DNA from: Allium sativum
Taxonomy: Eukaryota; Streptophyta; Magnoliopsida; Asparagales; Amaryllidaceae
Length of the DNA stretch: 64,000 bases
Assembly: GCA_030737875.1 (NCBI GenBank)
Contig: CM060920.1
Span: 482,328,861 to 482,392,860, forward strand
Reading direction: 5' to 3'
The notes under the pieces: generated by a model
What the model was told of the DNA's origin: nothing
What the model saw: the letters and a program-made list of their open reading frames with translations, nothing else
Database searches by the model: none
Part shown: in pieces, positions 46,945 to 58,774 of the stretch
How the letters are laid out: every line of letters starts with the position of its first letter
How positions within the stretch are numbered: position 1 is the first letter of the stretch
Made by a program: the position numbers and the translations under genes

Positions 46945-47500
46945 TTAAATAAACAATAATTAAGTATAAAAGGATAATAAACTAATTATTAATCAGAATG
47001 ATATTCATAATTGGACAACGGGACTAGCCTAATTGGGTTCGTTCTAATTTTCTGATAAAAATAAACACTTGGTTTGTTGAAAACGGAGTTCAAATGAATA
47101 AGTTATGGATTAAAGAAGATAACTTAAATTAAGAATTTATATATGTAATATATACATACACTAATAAATATGTAATGTTGCACTTGGGACAACACACTCG
47201 CACTTGGGTCCACACTGTGTTGACCCAAGCCAACTTAGGTCGACCCAAGAAGAGTGTGGGTCGACCCAGGGCATTAATTAAGCATGCCTTGGCACACATG
47301 TATCGCAAAGAATGATATATATCATTCAAACATTATTTTATGAATTGTCTTAGTTTTATTGGTTTAATTTAGAAGTTGAGGATGACGTGGCACTTTCTGA
47401 TTGGTTCGGTGACGTGGTCGGTCCAGATTTAATCTTAAATTTTAACAGTTGAGGACACCCAATAAACCCTACAAATAAATAAGCAGAGCCTCTCATTTCT
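46945..47500 (+). mobile_element. Diverged plus-strand relative of LTRs A/B/C (U3 part)
   Basis: In plus orientation the order of landmarks matches LTR C read on its minus strand: ACTTGGTTTGTTGAAAACGG, a hairpin GGTCGACCCA...TGGGTCGACC (47238-47266), GACGTGGCACTTTCTGATTGG and a telo-like AAACCCTA next to AAATAAATAAG. The LTR 5' end is missing, perhaps removed by the copia LTR on the left. Confidence 0.55.
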
Positions 47501-47940
47501 TCACATCCATTTTTTATCTCTATCTTTATCTTCTTCCCCAGGCCTATCCTCAAAATTAGGAAGGGTCAAATAATTAAATTTTTGAGGGGATAAAGAAGTT
47601 CTATACTTTTAAATATTTATTTTCGTAAATACTTTTATAGGTGGAGGTTTTGCTGGAATAAGTAAGGCCATGTGGGATGCACTCTTCATCAAATCTGTGA
47701 GTTTTTTTTTGTGATTTCTAGATTATTAATTTGTATAAGAAATTTTTATACAATTAAATAGTTTAATTTGCAAGTCTAAAGTTTACAGTTATTTATAGTA
47801 TTTATGTGTTTAGTTTTTATGCAAAGTTACTGTAATTTATTTACTGTCTATCCCTATTTCTTTCAAGTTATTTACTGTTTATAAGTAATAATCCTTCTCA
47901 TATCTCCTTTTCTATTGTGGTTTTATTTATTGTTAACTGA
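47501..47940 (+). other. Unassigned AT-rich stretch with an exon-like segment
   Basis: It holds a CT-rich leader-like stretch (47500-47540), then TTTTATAG|GTGGAGGTTTTGCTGG...CATCAAATCT|GTGAGTTTTTT (47641-47700): ~60 bases between a plausible acceptor and donor with one open frame (GGGFAGISKAMWDALFIKS). I do not recognise the peptide. It may be a chance match or the remnant of a captured exon. The rest shows nothing. Confidence 0.25.
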
Positions 47941-48880
47941 CCTTTTGGTCCGATTCCCAAAAACATAATAGGCCCACTAGACTTTGTTCGTCATGTGGCA
48001 CACAACTGTAGTGTCGTCAGAATACTGAAGTCCAAGCCCGGATGGAGTTACACGAGCGTAAGCCTCACAACACCTCAAAACTTAATTTCCGCTTACTCGT
48101 AGCCTCGCATCCAATTTCCTCATTACCCGGCATCACATCCCTTTACCTCGCATCACACAGATCAACGTATTTGCATCCCTCTAAAAAGAAGAATCGCATC
48201 CCTCAGATGCGATATATCGTATCCCTCTGGATGCAATATATCGCATAACTTCTGATGCGATGTATCACATCCATCGGATGCGATGCAGTTGTTATTTCCT
48301 CACCCTGAAGACCATAAACCACATCCCTTAGGATGCGGAAATACACATCCCCCTGAGTGATGCGAAATTCTATTATAGTGGTGGAGGGATGCGAAATTCT
48401 TGGTATTGCTACTCTAGGATTCAAAATTCTACTGCGTGGTCCACAAAAATACCTACTCCTACCTAACCCACTACCTATAAATACCCCCATGCTCATTCTT
48501 CATAAGGTTTGGATTTTTGTTGATTTGAGAGCTCTACAAGGTCGTAGGAACTCATTAATGGTTGCTTCGAACTAAAGGAAGAAGAAGAACTTTATTTTTC
48601 TCCCAAGACATAGCATATTGAAAATATAACTTACAAATACTTAGCCAATATTCCTATGATGATGACACGTACTTTTAACCCTCAATAATTAATAAAATCC
48701 TCAAATTCCTTAAAAGTAGACGTTGGTTCCTTGTGGACCGAACCATTATAAATTTATATGTTATTTCTACTTTCCACACTTTAATTTTCAGTACGTGAAA
48801 TGTTAATTCTCAAGTTTAGAGAATCTTTGGGTGTGATGACCATTTTTGTCGTCAACTGTGCTTTCATTAAGAGCTTAAAC
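47941..48880 (+). mobile_element. Probable 5' LTR (part) of Tat-type element G
   Basis: The stretch lies directly before the G gag remnant, carries TATA CTATAAATACCCCC (48474-48487) and a repeat cluster of GATGC/GCATC motifs (48135-48400). Neither LTR terminus nor a PBS could be fixed, so the borders are approximate and the call rests on position and promoter. Confidence 0.4.
48135..48400. repeat. GCATCC/GGATGC inverted-motif cluster
   Basis: About ten GCATC or GATGC words occur in 270 bp, many paired as short palindromes (GCATCCCTCAGATGC, ATCCCTCTGGATGC, ATCCATCGGATGC), often separated by GATATATCG. It lies just upstream of the TATA box at 48474. Confidence 0.7.
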
Positions 48881-48963
48881 TCGCTTCTTTCCATACGTTT
48901 CCATCTTGATTTTGATGTGCTACTCAAGTTTCTTTTCAACCTACCATTCGAGTCGGCTTACGA

Positions 48964-49760
48964 TGGTTAAACGAGCAAAGAATCTAATTGTCGAAACCTC
49001 CACAGTGGCCGAAATGCTGCTTCTCAACAACTCCAGTCCATGGGGAACCCGACCAATATGGATATCGTTCCTCGTACTGGCCCCAGTGCTCCAGCTACCC
49101 TTGCATAGCTAAACGTGCTTAATAAGAATTTGATGATAGAACTCGAGAGTTCAACGACATGTTGAAGACAAACATTGAGCTACTGCACTGACTTTAGGAA
49201 AGTCAACGTCACGTTGCTCGACTTCAGCAATTAGAACAACACTCAACCGTAGCTCAATGGTTAGGAAAATTCTTCTTTTGATACTCGAGGTAGAAGCCTA
49301 AGAAGGAGGATGACTGCTAATGCTAATGCCAATGCCCTCGCCAACATTAATGCTTATGTCTACGCAAAGACAATTGCAATGGCAATGGTAATGGAACTAC
49401 CGTAACTTTCAGCTGAGGAACACGTAAATGCGACCATTCCCGGTTGGTTACTAATGACGAACCGAGTCCTAGTAACTAACTCCCTCCTCGATAGAACCCA
49501 ACTGTCGTTGCTCTGAACTTGAGGCCTACGCGTCCAACAACCCAACAGGCCCAAGCTCCTCTTAATAAGAAGAACCGGCTCAGCCTCATCAAACATATCA
49601 TAACCAAGCGAACCAAGCTATAACATGGATGAGGACGATCATGATGTTCAACCACGAAGATGTCTACGTCCCAAACTCTTAAGGTGAACCATGACCGTTG
49701 GATTCCAGCAGGCGTTCAGCCTATGTCTCTCCGCGACATGATCTGAGCTATCATGAGAGA
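48964..49760 (+). pseudogene. gag N-terminal remnant of Tat-type element G
   Basis: It starts ATGGTTAAACGAGCAAAG (MVKRAKNLIVETSTVAEML). Coding-like but broken sequence follows, with pieces such as LNKNLMIELESS and an Ala/Asn run (NANANALANINAY). It ends at the insertion of F; gag resumes at 58775. Assignment to G is by position and orientation and by the clearer domains downstream. Many stops and shifts. Confidence 0.45.
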
Positions 49761-49765
49761 GACGG

Positions 49766-51769
49766 TGTAACGTCCCGCATTCTACGCATCGGAGGATCAT
49801 AGAATATTTATTTCACTTTCATACGAAGTCGTACGGTCGTTTAACTTTGGGGAATGACTATTGGAGTAATTTCCCATATTCGCGATTTTTGCCGATTTTT
49901 AAATGACCGTTTTGCCCCTAACGAATATTGTTTCGCCTATAACTTTTGATTGGTAAAGAGTTTTGAACTTAAACCACTTCCATTTGATCCGGATGATGGT
50001 TTACCTTTCCATAGATTTGTCACATTTATCAAATGGACTTACCGTTTGGGAGATATGGCTGAATTAAGGTTTAGAAGGTGAAAAACATCTTAACCAGGAC
50101 AAATAGGGTGATTAGCAGCTAGGCCCATTGGGGGATTTCGGGATTAGGTGTATTTAAGGACTGAAAGGGACTAGAGAAACCGTTCTTTGTCATTTTTGCA
50201 GCCGCCACTTTCATTCCTTCAACCCTAGTAATGGCTTCTACCTTCTAAAAACATCTCTAATCACCTTCTAATCAAAGAATAAGCTAATCAACATCAAATT
50301 AAGTTAAAATAGCATCAAATCAGAGATGGAGCTACTGTTTTGCATAGAGATTCAACCCAAATAGTGGAAAAGTTTCAGATCTAAGATTAATTTGGCTAAG
50401 GTGAGTGATTTGCATTGTTTTTCACTAATTATGGCTAATTAGGGGTGGTTAGTGATAATTAGCGAAATTATGGCCCAGAAAAATTTGTAAAATTCTAAAA
50501 TATTATTTTAGGGCTCTGATAGAAATTTGGGCTAATTTGGATAAATTTTGCTAATTGTATGCTTAAACATGATTAAGGGGGATTAAGGGGAAAATATGAG
50601 TTTTGTGTATGTTTGATCCATTTTAGGATATCATATTGTTGTTTTGGTGTTTGTGGTTGATGTTATATCTTGCTATGACTGTTTGATATGATTTATGATT
50701 GATTAGCAAAGTTAGAATGGTCGAAAATGCCATCGTATGGCGTAAAACAGTCGTTGGAAAAGTTGCAGGAATTGGACCCGAACCGGATCAGATCGGTAGG
50801 AAGAAGCACGAACCGAACCGTTCGTGAAGTACCCCTTCCTCACATGTAGCTGGTGGAGCCACAAAGCTTGGAGGCACGAATCGATCCGTTTGCATTTGAA
50901 GCTTCCGACCCGAACCACTGGAGGAAGGACCACGACCCGAACCGCTGGAGGAATGACCACGACCCGAACCGCTGGAGTGTGCCACGAACTGCCTGAGGGA
51001 GCAAGTCACGACCCAAAGCTTGAAAGGGAAGACCAAACTGGTGGAGCCACCAAGCCTGGAGTCACGATCTGAACCAAGTGGGGTATCACGACCCGACCCG
51101 ATGGGTGATCACGACCGAACTGAACCAAAGATGAGAAGGAAGACTGAACCGATCCAGAGAAGACCAAAACCAAAGATGCAAAGGTAGTCTAAATAGGAAG
51201 TAGAACTCAGGATTCAGTTAGGAACCAACAAGTCAACTTCATGATTGGTCTTTGCTGTGGGACGTGTGCCGAGGAGTTGTCGACATCCGTAGCTTTGACT
51301 CACCACTGACAGACGGATATTGGTTATGGATCAATGTATTGGAGCCGCTACGACTCCATAGGGCAGAGTGCTCATAGTAAGGATTTGGGTGATCAAAGCA
51401 ATGGATATCGTATGCTTTACGCACTGAGTAAGGGATGTGAGGATGGTTTCTAGGCTTGATTGTTTTCCATCATTATGACATGCACACCCACTTCCCCGTT
51501 ATCTTTACACTTTATTCTAGTGTCACTTTAGAGTACTGTACATCTTATTGTGCTAACTCTTTGGTTGTAGGTCCAGGTTCAGGTACGATTTGATTATACC
51601 TGTTATTGTTCTGTTTTGTTGCTTATCGCTCATACCAGACTTTTGTCTGACCCAGAGTTTTATGTCTCTTCTTATCACTCTAGGTGCTCTTAAACGGGAG
51701 ACTAGAGACAGGTTAGCTGGTTGTGCACGAGTAGTTGTACCGGAGACGAGCAGGAGGCTTCTACATATG

Positions 51770-51800
<31 letters not shown>

Positions 51801-52150
51801 ATCTCCCTGTGCCATAGATGGTCACTACTTTGGGCATTAGTAGTGTACCTTCATTATTTTGCTTTAGAGACAGTTTTTAAAAGTTGTAATAATGATGATG
51901 TGGAACATAAGTTGTATTTGATTTTTCCGCTGCTATTATGGCTTAGTTTTCAGCTTATGCACTGTCTCGCCTGTTTTATGTCAAGTATGTTATTATTATA
52001 TTTTATCCCATGCACTGTGAGACATTCTACAGGTTCATTGTTAGTTCTAATTCCTTTCTTTTCCTTTCTTTGATGACCGTCCTGTGCTGGTTGGACATCG
52101 GCACAACGCATTTCAGGGAAACGTCGGCTGGTGCGCGGCGGGCCATCACA
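49766..52150 (+). mobile_element. 5' LTR of Tekay-type element F (2.4 kb)
   Basis: It begins TGTAACGTCCCGCATTC and ends GGGCCATCACA, followed by a PBS. It pairs with 56399-58769; the first 80 bases differ at about nine positions, so the insertion is old. Left flank GACGG (49761-49765) and right flank GACGC (58770-58774) are a target duplication with one change. Inside: three ~27-bp repeats GACCACGACCCGAACCGCTG (50905-50978), the hairpin CAGAC/GTCTG (51636-51649), and a (TA)n run (51773-51801) that the 3' LTR lacks. Confidence 0.93.
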
Positions 52151-52152
52151 TT

Positions 52153-52164
52153 TGGTATCAGAGC
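52153..52164 (+). other. PBS of element F
   Basis: TGGTATCAGAGC is an exact match to the initiator-Met tRNA site, two bases after the LTR end. A leader of ~190 bp runs to gag. Confidence 0.95.
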
Positions 52165-52356
52165 TCTAGGTTGCGTAGTTAACCTATGGAAAGACACCAG
52201 GGAGAGATGGTATACATATACTAGAGCACGTATTTGTGATATTTTGGTTTTCAAATGCTATATATATGTATATATATTATTAGTATATCTAAGGAGGAAG
52301 TCACACTGCATTGGCACCACATTGAGATGGTTAATCGTTTTCTCTTTATAGACTGA

Positions 52357-53142
52357 ATGATGTGCCGATATACGAGGAGCACAGGTTCAGGAGCAAACAA
52401 TAGGGATTTTCCTGATATGAGGATGATGTTTACTACCTTCATGCAAGATATGCTTAGGGATGCTCCCGGAGCAGTTCCTAATGCTGTAAACGGTGGTGGT
52501 GCAGTAGTGCAGGCGCCTAGGGCCAATTTCGCCAAGCTTAACAAGGATTATACTAGTCTTGGCGGGAAGTTGTTCCACGGGACAGAGTCGGCTATGGGTG
52601 TTCAAGATTGGTTGGATAATTGTGAGCGCATCTTCGAGGACTTGGGAATCGATGATGCCATGAAGAGAAAGTTAGCATCGCGTCAGCTTCAAGGACGAGC
52701 TTTGAATTGGTCGAATGCTATCGAAGCAGCTACTCCAGAGGATCAAGTTACCTGGAATCAGTTTATGAATCGTTTTAGTGAAAAATTCATTCCAGCTGCT
52801 CACAAATCTGAATTGTTTAGGGAAATTTTAGAGCTTAAGCAGAATGGTAGGGCAGTCTCAGAATATATTGCCGAGTTCGATACTTTATCGAAGTATGGAT
52901 TATCTCTTATCGACACTGCCGAGAAGAAGAACGAGAAGTTCATAACCGGCTTAGATGAGTACTTAGGGGAAAGGGTGATAAACCACATCGACGAGACGTT
53001 CGAGTCTATAGTGGGGAAAGCATTGAGATCGGAGAGTCTTTACCCTAAGTCAAAGGCCGATGTTGCTATTGCATCTGTAGAGGAATCAAAGCCACAAGCA
53101 AGCGGTGGAGGTAAGAAGGAATCTCAAAATAAGAGAAAATAG
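52357..53142 (+). CDS. Gag of element F (261 aa, intact ORF)
   Basis: Gag assembles the particle that packages element RNA. Residues ~50-200 match the retrotransposon gag domain: ANFAKLNKDYTSLGGKLFHG, VQDWLDNCERIFEDLGI, ALNWSNAI, WNQFMNRFSEKFIPA, ELKQNGRAVSEYIAEFDTLS and EKFITGLDEYL follow in the usual order. A Lys-rich tail precedes a TAG at 53140. The same frame continues beyond that stop into two zinc knuckles, so the stop truncates a longer gag-pol frame. It is the only gag in the window with an undamaged core. The first ATG is 52357; a start nearer the conserved block cannot be excluded. Confidence 0.88.
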   Translation: MMCRYTRSTGSGANNRDFPDMRMMFTTFMQDMLRDAPGAVPNAVNGGGAVVQAPRANFAKLNKDYTSLGGKLFHGTESAMGVQDWLDNCERIFEDLGIDDAMKRKLASRQLQGRALNWSNAIEAATPEDQVTWNQFMNRFSEKFIPAAHKSELFREILELKQNGRAVSEYIAEFDTLSKYGLSLIDTAEKKNEKFITGLDEYLGERVINHIDETFESIVGKALRSESLYPKSKADVAIASVEESKPQASGGGKKESQNKRK

Positions 53143-53336
53143 GATCAGACCAAGGGTGGTCAGAAAAAGAAGGACAAGAAAGATAAAGAGTGCTTTAGTT
53201 GTGGAAAGAAGGGCCACTATGCTAGAGATTGTCAGGAAAAACCTGGGGAAAGGAAGTGCTTCAATTGCGGCCAAGTGGGACATCACAAGGATAATTTCCC
53301 TCAACCCCCTAAAGAGAAGCAGATTATGAAAGATAT
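53143..53336 (+). pseudogene. Zinc-knuckle segment of F gag, beyond an in-frame stop
   Basis: In frame with gag after the TAG, a Lys/Asp-rich linker leads to CFSCGKKGHYARDC (complete CCHC knuckle) and CFNCGQVGHHKDNF (last Cys replaced by Phe). Knuckles bind packaged RNA. Tandem knuckles are usual in Tekay-type gags. The frame is lost after ~53336. Confidence 0.85.
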
Positions 53337-53394
53337 GCTATCAACGTTGTTCCTTCTTCGTCGAATGCCCCAACTGCGGTGGAGAAGGGAAAGG

Positions 53395-53757
53395 GCGTCA
53401 TTATTCGAGGTATGCTTTCTTTTTATGATGATTTTATTCTAGTTTTGTTGATATCGAGGCATCCCATCCCTTCATATCGAGTGACCTGGTAGATAAGTTG
53501 GGATTGGAACCTGAGATAGTCGATAGACCTTTAGTTGTGATGAAACCGATAGGTGGTTCGACTTGTGTTTGCATGATTTGTCGTAATGTGGTCTTATCGA
53601 GTTATGGATGTATGTTTGATTGTGATTGCTTGGTTGTTTTGCTAGTATCATCTCACGTAGATTGTCTGAATTTGGAGGAGATGTTCCTTGAGTGCTTGTC
53701 TGATATTGGTTTAGGCCTTTGGGGCTTGTGCTTAGGGAATGCCGAGTTCGACTAGGA
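53395..53757 (+). pseudogene. Protease remnant of element F
   Basis: A frame recovers IRGMLSFYDDFILVLL, then EASHPFISSDLVDKLGLEPE and a later VVLSSYGCMFDCD, the retropepsin-like pattern. The catalytic DTGAS is altered (IEAS), and a frameshift and stop separate the parts. Unlike D, no ILGMDWL-RT continuation follows; unrelated sequence begins at ~53758. Confidence 0.7.
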
Positions 53758-54573
53758 TGGTTTGCGTGAGATATAAGTAGTTGTTGTGATTTCCATTTAA
53801 TGATATATCGGCTTACTCGAGGAGTGATGTGTAGCCATAGCATGATAAGACTGTTTAATGGTATGGATTGCTCCGAGTTGGATTCGATAGGGCTAGGAGA
53901 TGACTCGAGTGGGACTTGAGGAAGCTACAAGGTAATGGATTGTTTAGGACCCTATGTTGATGTCCTCTTTGGTTCAAGAATGGTAGAACTTCGAAGGGAT
54001 AAGATGTGTTCGTTGATCGTGGAGATTCAACGAAGGCTAGGACGATTCAAGTTGGACTTGAACTCGTAAAAAAAATGGTTGTTCGTTGATCTTGAAGATG
54101 CAACGAATAGAGATACGACTCATGTTGGACTTGAGATTTGTCAGTAGTGGATACTCGAGACTGGGTCAGAGTATGTGGGTAGCTCTTCTAATGAGAGTAC
54201 CAAGAAATCATCGATACTTAGAATGTTCTAGGCGGACTCCAAGCAGGGGTATCTAGGGACGCCTGTTACGTTGGATCCGTTGGATGTGATCTAGTTATCC
54301 TTGGAGGATAAACATACGTTGGACGTACGGTAGTCCGTATGGAGGTAGGCTTCCATTAGCCTTGGGATTGGTTAGACCAGTCAAGTAGGCATCGATGTGT
54401 ATATGGAGGCGTGGCTTCCATTAGCCTTGGATTTGGTTGGACCAGTCAGGTAGGTATCGACGTATTTATGGCTTTAGCAGTTGATAGATAGAACATGTTT
54501 GGTGGATGCTATGGTTGCTATGTTTGTTCCTATTTTTGTTCCCTTTAGTAGACTATCACCTGTAGGGTTCTAG
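53758..54573 (+). other. Non-coding replacement of the F reverse transcriptase
   Basis: The place of RT and most of RNase H is taken by ~0.8 kb without RT motifs or long ORFs. It contains two tandem duplications: ~65 bp with TTCGTTGATC...TCAACGAA hairpins (54007-54070, 54077-54140) and ~63 bp with GGCTTCCATTAGCCTTGG (54341-54470). The origin is unknown. Confidence 0.6.
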
Positions 54574-55980
54574 TAATAGAGAATGAAGAGATGACGGCAT
54601 ACACGGATGCGTGTTCTACTGGACTAGGTGCGATAGCTGATGCATTGAATAGGAAACATGACAGTTTAGATGATATGTTTCTTGAATGGAAGCAACTGGA
54701 GTATATCGTGGGATATGATCTCAGACGTAAGTATGGATTGGATCCAGAAATGTTAGCAAGTTTGAAGGTTAGACCAACTTTGATTGACTGGATTGATTCC
54801 AGTTAGAGGAACGATCCTAACCTATTGGAAATCATCTCCAAGGTAGAAATGTATATCGATAGCAAGGAGATGAACAAGTATGGGCTTTATCGAGAAGGAT
54901 GGCTTCGAAAGAATGGGAGACTGGTTGTACCCAATGTCATTGGATTGAGAGATGAAGTGCTTAGAGATTGTCATCACTCAAAATTGAAAATACATCCCGG
55001 TGGTAACAAAATGTATCGATACATGAAGCAAACCTACTACTGAGAAGTGATGAAAAGAGATGTTGGGAAGTTTATATCAAAATGCATGAATTGTCAGTTA
55101 GTTAAAACTGAGCAAAAGGAGCCTAGTGGTTGTTACAACCGTTGGAAATTATTGAATGGAAATGGAAACAAGCTCAATGGATTTCATTGATGGGTTACCA
55201 AGGACTAGATCGGGCCATGAAAGCATTTGGGTGATTGTGGACCGATTGATCAAGAGTGCAAGGTTTATACCCGTCAAGTCGAATAGAATAGCAGCTAAGT
55301 TAGCAGAACTGTATATAAAGTGGGTAGTGAGATTTCATGGAGTACCCAAAAGCATTATAAGTGACTGAGATCCATTGTTTACTAGTGGATTTTGGAGGAG
55401 CTTACAAGAGGCGTTAGGATCAGAATTACATCTCAGTACCGTACCATCCTCAAACCGACGGTCAGACAGAGAAGGTGAATAGAGTATTAGAAGATCTCTC
55501 AAGAGCTTGCATATTAGATTTTGGTGGATCATGGGATGACCATTTACATCTAGTGGAGTTCGCATATAATAATAGTTATCAGTCCAGTATTGGTATGGCT
55601 CTATTTGAAGCTTTATACAGAAGACCATGCAACTCACCATCATGTTGGTTAGAAACCGATGAGAAATTTGTGCTCGAGCCAGATGTAATAAGAGAAACTT
55701 CAGAAAAGATCAAAGTTATCCAACAGTGAATGAAGGCTGACCAAGATAGGCAGAAGTGTTATGCTGATAAGAGGAGGAGAGATTTAAAATTCTCCGTTGG
55801 CGACTTGGTGTTTATAAAGATTTCTTCATTAAAGAGCGTGATTCGATTTGGCAGCAGAGGCAAGTTAGCACCAAGATTTGTTGGTCCATTCCCAGTTCTC
55901 GAGAAAGTTGGGAATTTGGCATATAAAGTTGAGTTGCCGGACAAGATGGAGGGAGTTCATAATGTATTTCATGTTTCCTA
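54574..55980 (+). pseudogene. RNase H scar, integrase and GPY/F region of element F
   Basis: It begins YTDACSTGLGAI joined in frame to ADALNRKHD, that is, the first and last RNase H motifs with ~100 codons missing. Then come the linker (KYGLDPEMLASLKVRPTLID), integrase zinc finger (CHHSKLKIHPGG...CMNCQLVK), core Asp in MDFIDGLP, second Asp in SDRDP-like, Glu in TDGQTEKVN, and the GPY/F module (GPFPVLEKVGNLAYKVELP, 55880-55940). At least two stops (54804, 55041) and two frameshifts (about 55130 and 55430) disable it. Integrase would insert the cDNA into the host genome. Confidence 0.82.
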
Positions 55981-56225
55981 ATTAAGAAAGTTTGTGCACG
56001 ACCCCGATATGACTATTTCACCGGATCAGTTGGATGATATCGAAGTAGAACCCTAGGCGATTGGGAAACGCAAGCCGATCCGTATTGTCGAGAGCGATAC
56101 GAAGCAACTTCGAAAGAAGGTGTTGAAATTGGTCAAGGTTCAGTGGGGGCGAGAACGAGAATGAATGTACTTGGGAAACAGATGAGTGCATAAGGGAGTT
56201 GTATCCAGAACTCTTTGCCTGGTAA
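55981..56225 (+). pseudogene. Integrase C-terminus with chromodomain (element F)
   Basis: After VFHVS the frame gives LRKFVHDPDM, then a chromodomain: PIRIVESDTKQLRKK, LVKVQWG, and, after a one-base shift near 56160, CTWETDECIRELYPELFAW ending at TAA 56223-56225. Chromodomains on integrase mark Ty3/gypsy chromoviruses and target insertion to modified histones. A stop precedes it (about 56056). Placement in the Tekay/Del group is by motif similarity. Confidence 0.8.
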
Positions 56226-56384
56226 GATTTTAATAGTGATAGTTTCTTCCCTTGTTAGTAAACCACATGCTAGGGTAGGCTTGTTGTGCTTGTTGTGTAT
56301 GTTTGATTGTTTGTGAATGACTGATAGGCATGTGGAACACCTTTGTATGTTTTTTGGTTAAGGAATTTCGGGGGTGAAATTTCT

Positions 56385-56398
56385 TAATGGGGGAAGAG
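56385..56398 (+). other. Polypurine tract of element F
   Basis: AATGGGGGAAGAG sits directly before the 3' LTR start, after GGAATTTCGGGGGTGAAATT, the usual primer site for plus-strand DNA. Confidence 0.85.
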
Positions 56399-58769
56399 TG
56401 TAACGACCCGCACACTACGCATCGGAGGATCGTAGAATATTTATTTCATTTTCATATGAATTCGTATGGTCGTGTAACTTTGGGGAATGACTATTGGGGT
56501 CATTTCCCGTATTCACGATTTTTGCTGATTTTTAAATGACCGTTTTTCCCCTAGTGTTTCTCCTATAACTTTTAATTGGTAAAGAGTATTGACCTGAAAT
56601 CACTTCTGTTAGATCCGGATGATGGTTTACCTTTCCGTAGAGTGGTCACATAAATCAAACGGACTTACTGTTTGGGAGATATGGCTGAATTAAGGTTTAG
56701 AAGGTGAAAACAGCTTAACCAGGCCAAATAGGGTGATTAACAGCTAGGGCCATTGGGGGATTTCGGGATTAGGGATATCTAAGGACTGAAAGGGACTAGA
56801 GAAACCCTTCTTTGTCATTTTTGCATCCGCCACTTTCATTCCTTCAACCCTAGTAATGGCTTCTACCTTCTAAAAACACCTCTAATTACCTTCTAATCAA
56901 GGATTAAGCTAATCAACATCAAATCAAGTTAAAGTAGCATCAAATTAGAGTTGTAGCTTCTGTGTTGCATAGAGATTCGACCCAAATAGTAGAAAAGTTT
57001 CAGATCTAAGATTAATTGTGGCTAAGGTGAGTGATTTGCATTGTTTTTCACTAGTTACGGCTAATTAGGTGTGATTAGTGATAATTAGCGAAATTATGGC
57101 TCAGAAAAATTTGTAAAAATTTGTAAAATTCTAAAATACTATTTTAGGGCTCTGATAGAAATTTGGGCTAATTTTGGATAAGTTTTGCTAATTGTATGCT
57201 TAAACATGATTAAGGGGGATTAAGGGGAAAATGTGGGTTTTGGGTATGTTTGATCCATTTTAACATATTATATTGTTGTTTTGGTGTTTATGGTTGATGT
57301 TATATGTTGCTATGACTGTTTGGTATGATTTATGATTGATTAGCAAAGTTAGAATGGTCGAAACACCGTCGTATGGCATAAAACAGTAGCTGGAAAAGTT
57401 GCTGGAATTGGACCCGAACCGGATCGGATCGGTAGGAGGAAGCACGAACCGAACCGTTCGTGTAGTACCCCTTTCTCCCAAGTAGTTGGTGGAGCCACGA
57501 AGCTTGGAGGCACGAATCGATCCATTGGCATCTGAAGCTCTCCGACCCGAACTGTTGGAGGAAGGACCACGACCCAAGCCGCTGGAGGAGGGACCACGAC
57601 CCGAACCGCTGGAGCGTGCCACGAACCACCTGAGGGAGCAAGTCACGACCCGAAGCTTGAAGGGGAAGACCAAACTGGTGGAGCCACGAAGCTTGGAGTC
57701 ACTATCCGAACCAAGTGGGATATCACGACCTGACCCAATGGGTGATCACAAACAAACCGAACCAAAGATGAGAAGGAAGACTGAACCGATCCAGAGAAGA
57801 CCAAAACCCGAGATGCAAAATTAGTCCAAATAGGAAGTAGAACCAGGATCCAGTTGGGAACTAATGAGTCAACATCATGATTGGGCTTTGCTGCGGGACA
57901 TGTGCTGAGGTGTTGTCGAAGTCTATAGCTTTGACTCATCACTGAGAGACGGATATTGGCTATGGATCAGTGCAGTAGAGCCGCTATGACTCCATCGGGC
58001 AGAGTGATCATAGCAAGGATTTGGGTGATCAAAGCAATGGATATCGTATGCTTTGCGCATTGAGTGAGAGATGTTAGGATGACTACTATGCTTGATTGTT
58101 TTCCATCATTATGACATGCACATCCCCTTCCCCATTATCTTTACACTTTATGCTAGTGTCACCTTAGAGTAATGTACATCCTGTTGTGCTAACTCTTTGG
58201 TTGCAGGTCCTGGTTCAGGTATGATTTTATTATGCCTGTTATTGTTCTGTTTTGTTGCTTATCGCTCATACCAGACTTTTGTCTGACCCAGAGTTTTATG
58301 TCTCTTCTTATTACTCTGGGTACTCTTAAACGGGCAGACTAGAGACAGGCTAGCTGGTTGTGCACGAGTAGCTGTACCGGAGACGAGCATGAGGCTTCTA
58401 CGTATGGTGTAAATATATAATCTCCCTGTTTCGCTGATGGTCACTACTTTGGGCATTTGTAGTGTATGTTCCTTATTTTGCTTTAGAGACAGTTTTTAAA
58501 AGTTGTAATAATGATGATGTGGAACATAAGCTGTATTTGAATTTTCCGCTGCTATTATGGTTTAGTTTTCAGCTTATGCTCTCTCTCGCCTGTTTAATGT
58601 CAAGTTTGTTATTATTATATTTTATCCCATGCGCTGTAAGACATTCTACAAGTTACTTGTTAGTTCAAATTCCTTTCTTTTCCTTTCTTTGACGACCGTC
58701 CCGTGCTGGTTGGACATCGACACAGTGCATTTCAGGGAAACGTCGGCTGGTGCGGGGCAGGCCGTCCCA
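56399..58769 (+). mobile_element. 3' LTR of element F
   Basis: It starts TGTAACGACCCGCAC and ends GGCCGTCCCA at 58769, followed by GACGC (target duplication of GACGG at 49761). Compared with the 5' LTR it has a short TAAATATATAATC where the 5' copy has a (TA)n run. Shared repeats lie at 57541-57615 and the hairpin at 58272-58285. Confidence 0.92.
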
Positions 58770-58774
58770 GACGC

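Noticed and set aside
50712..51036. Overlapping 82-aa ORFs on both strands in the F LTR
   Set aside because: They are generated by the GACCACGACCCGAACC repeats in the LTR; frames differ between the two LTR copies.
55335..55643. 102-aa minus-strand ORF
   Set aside because: It is a shadow of the F integrase core on the opposite strand.
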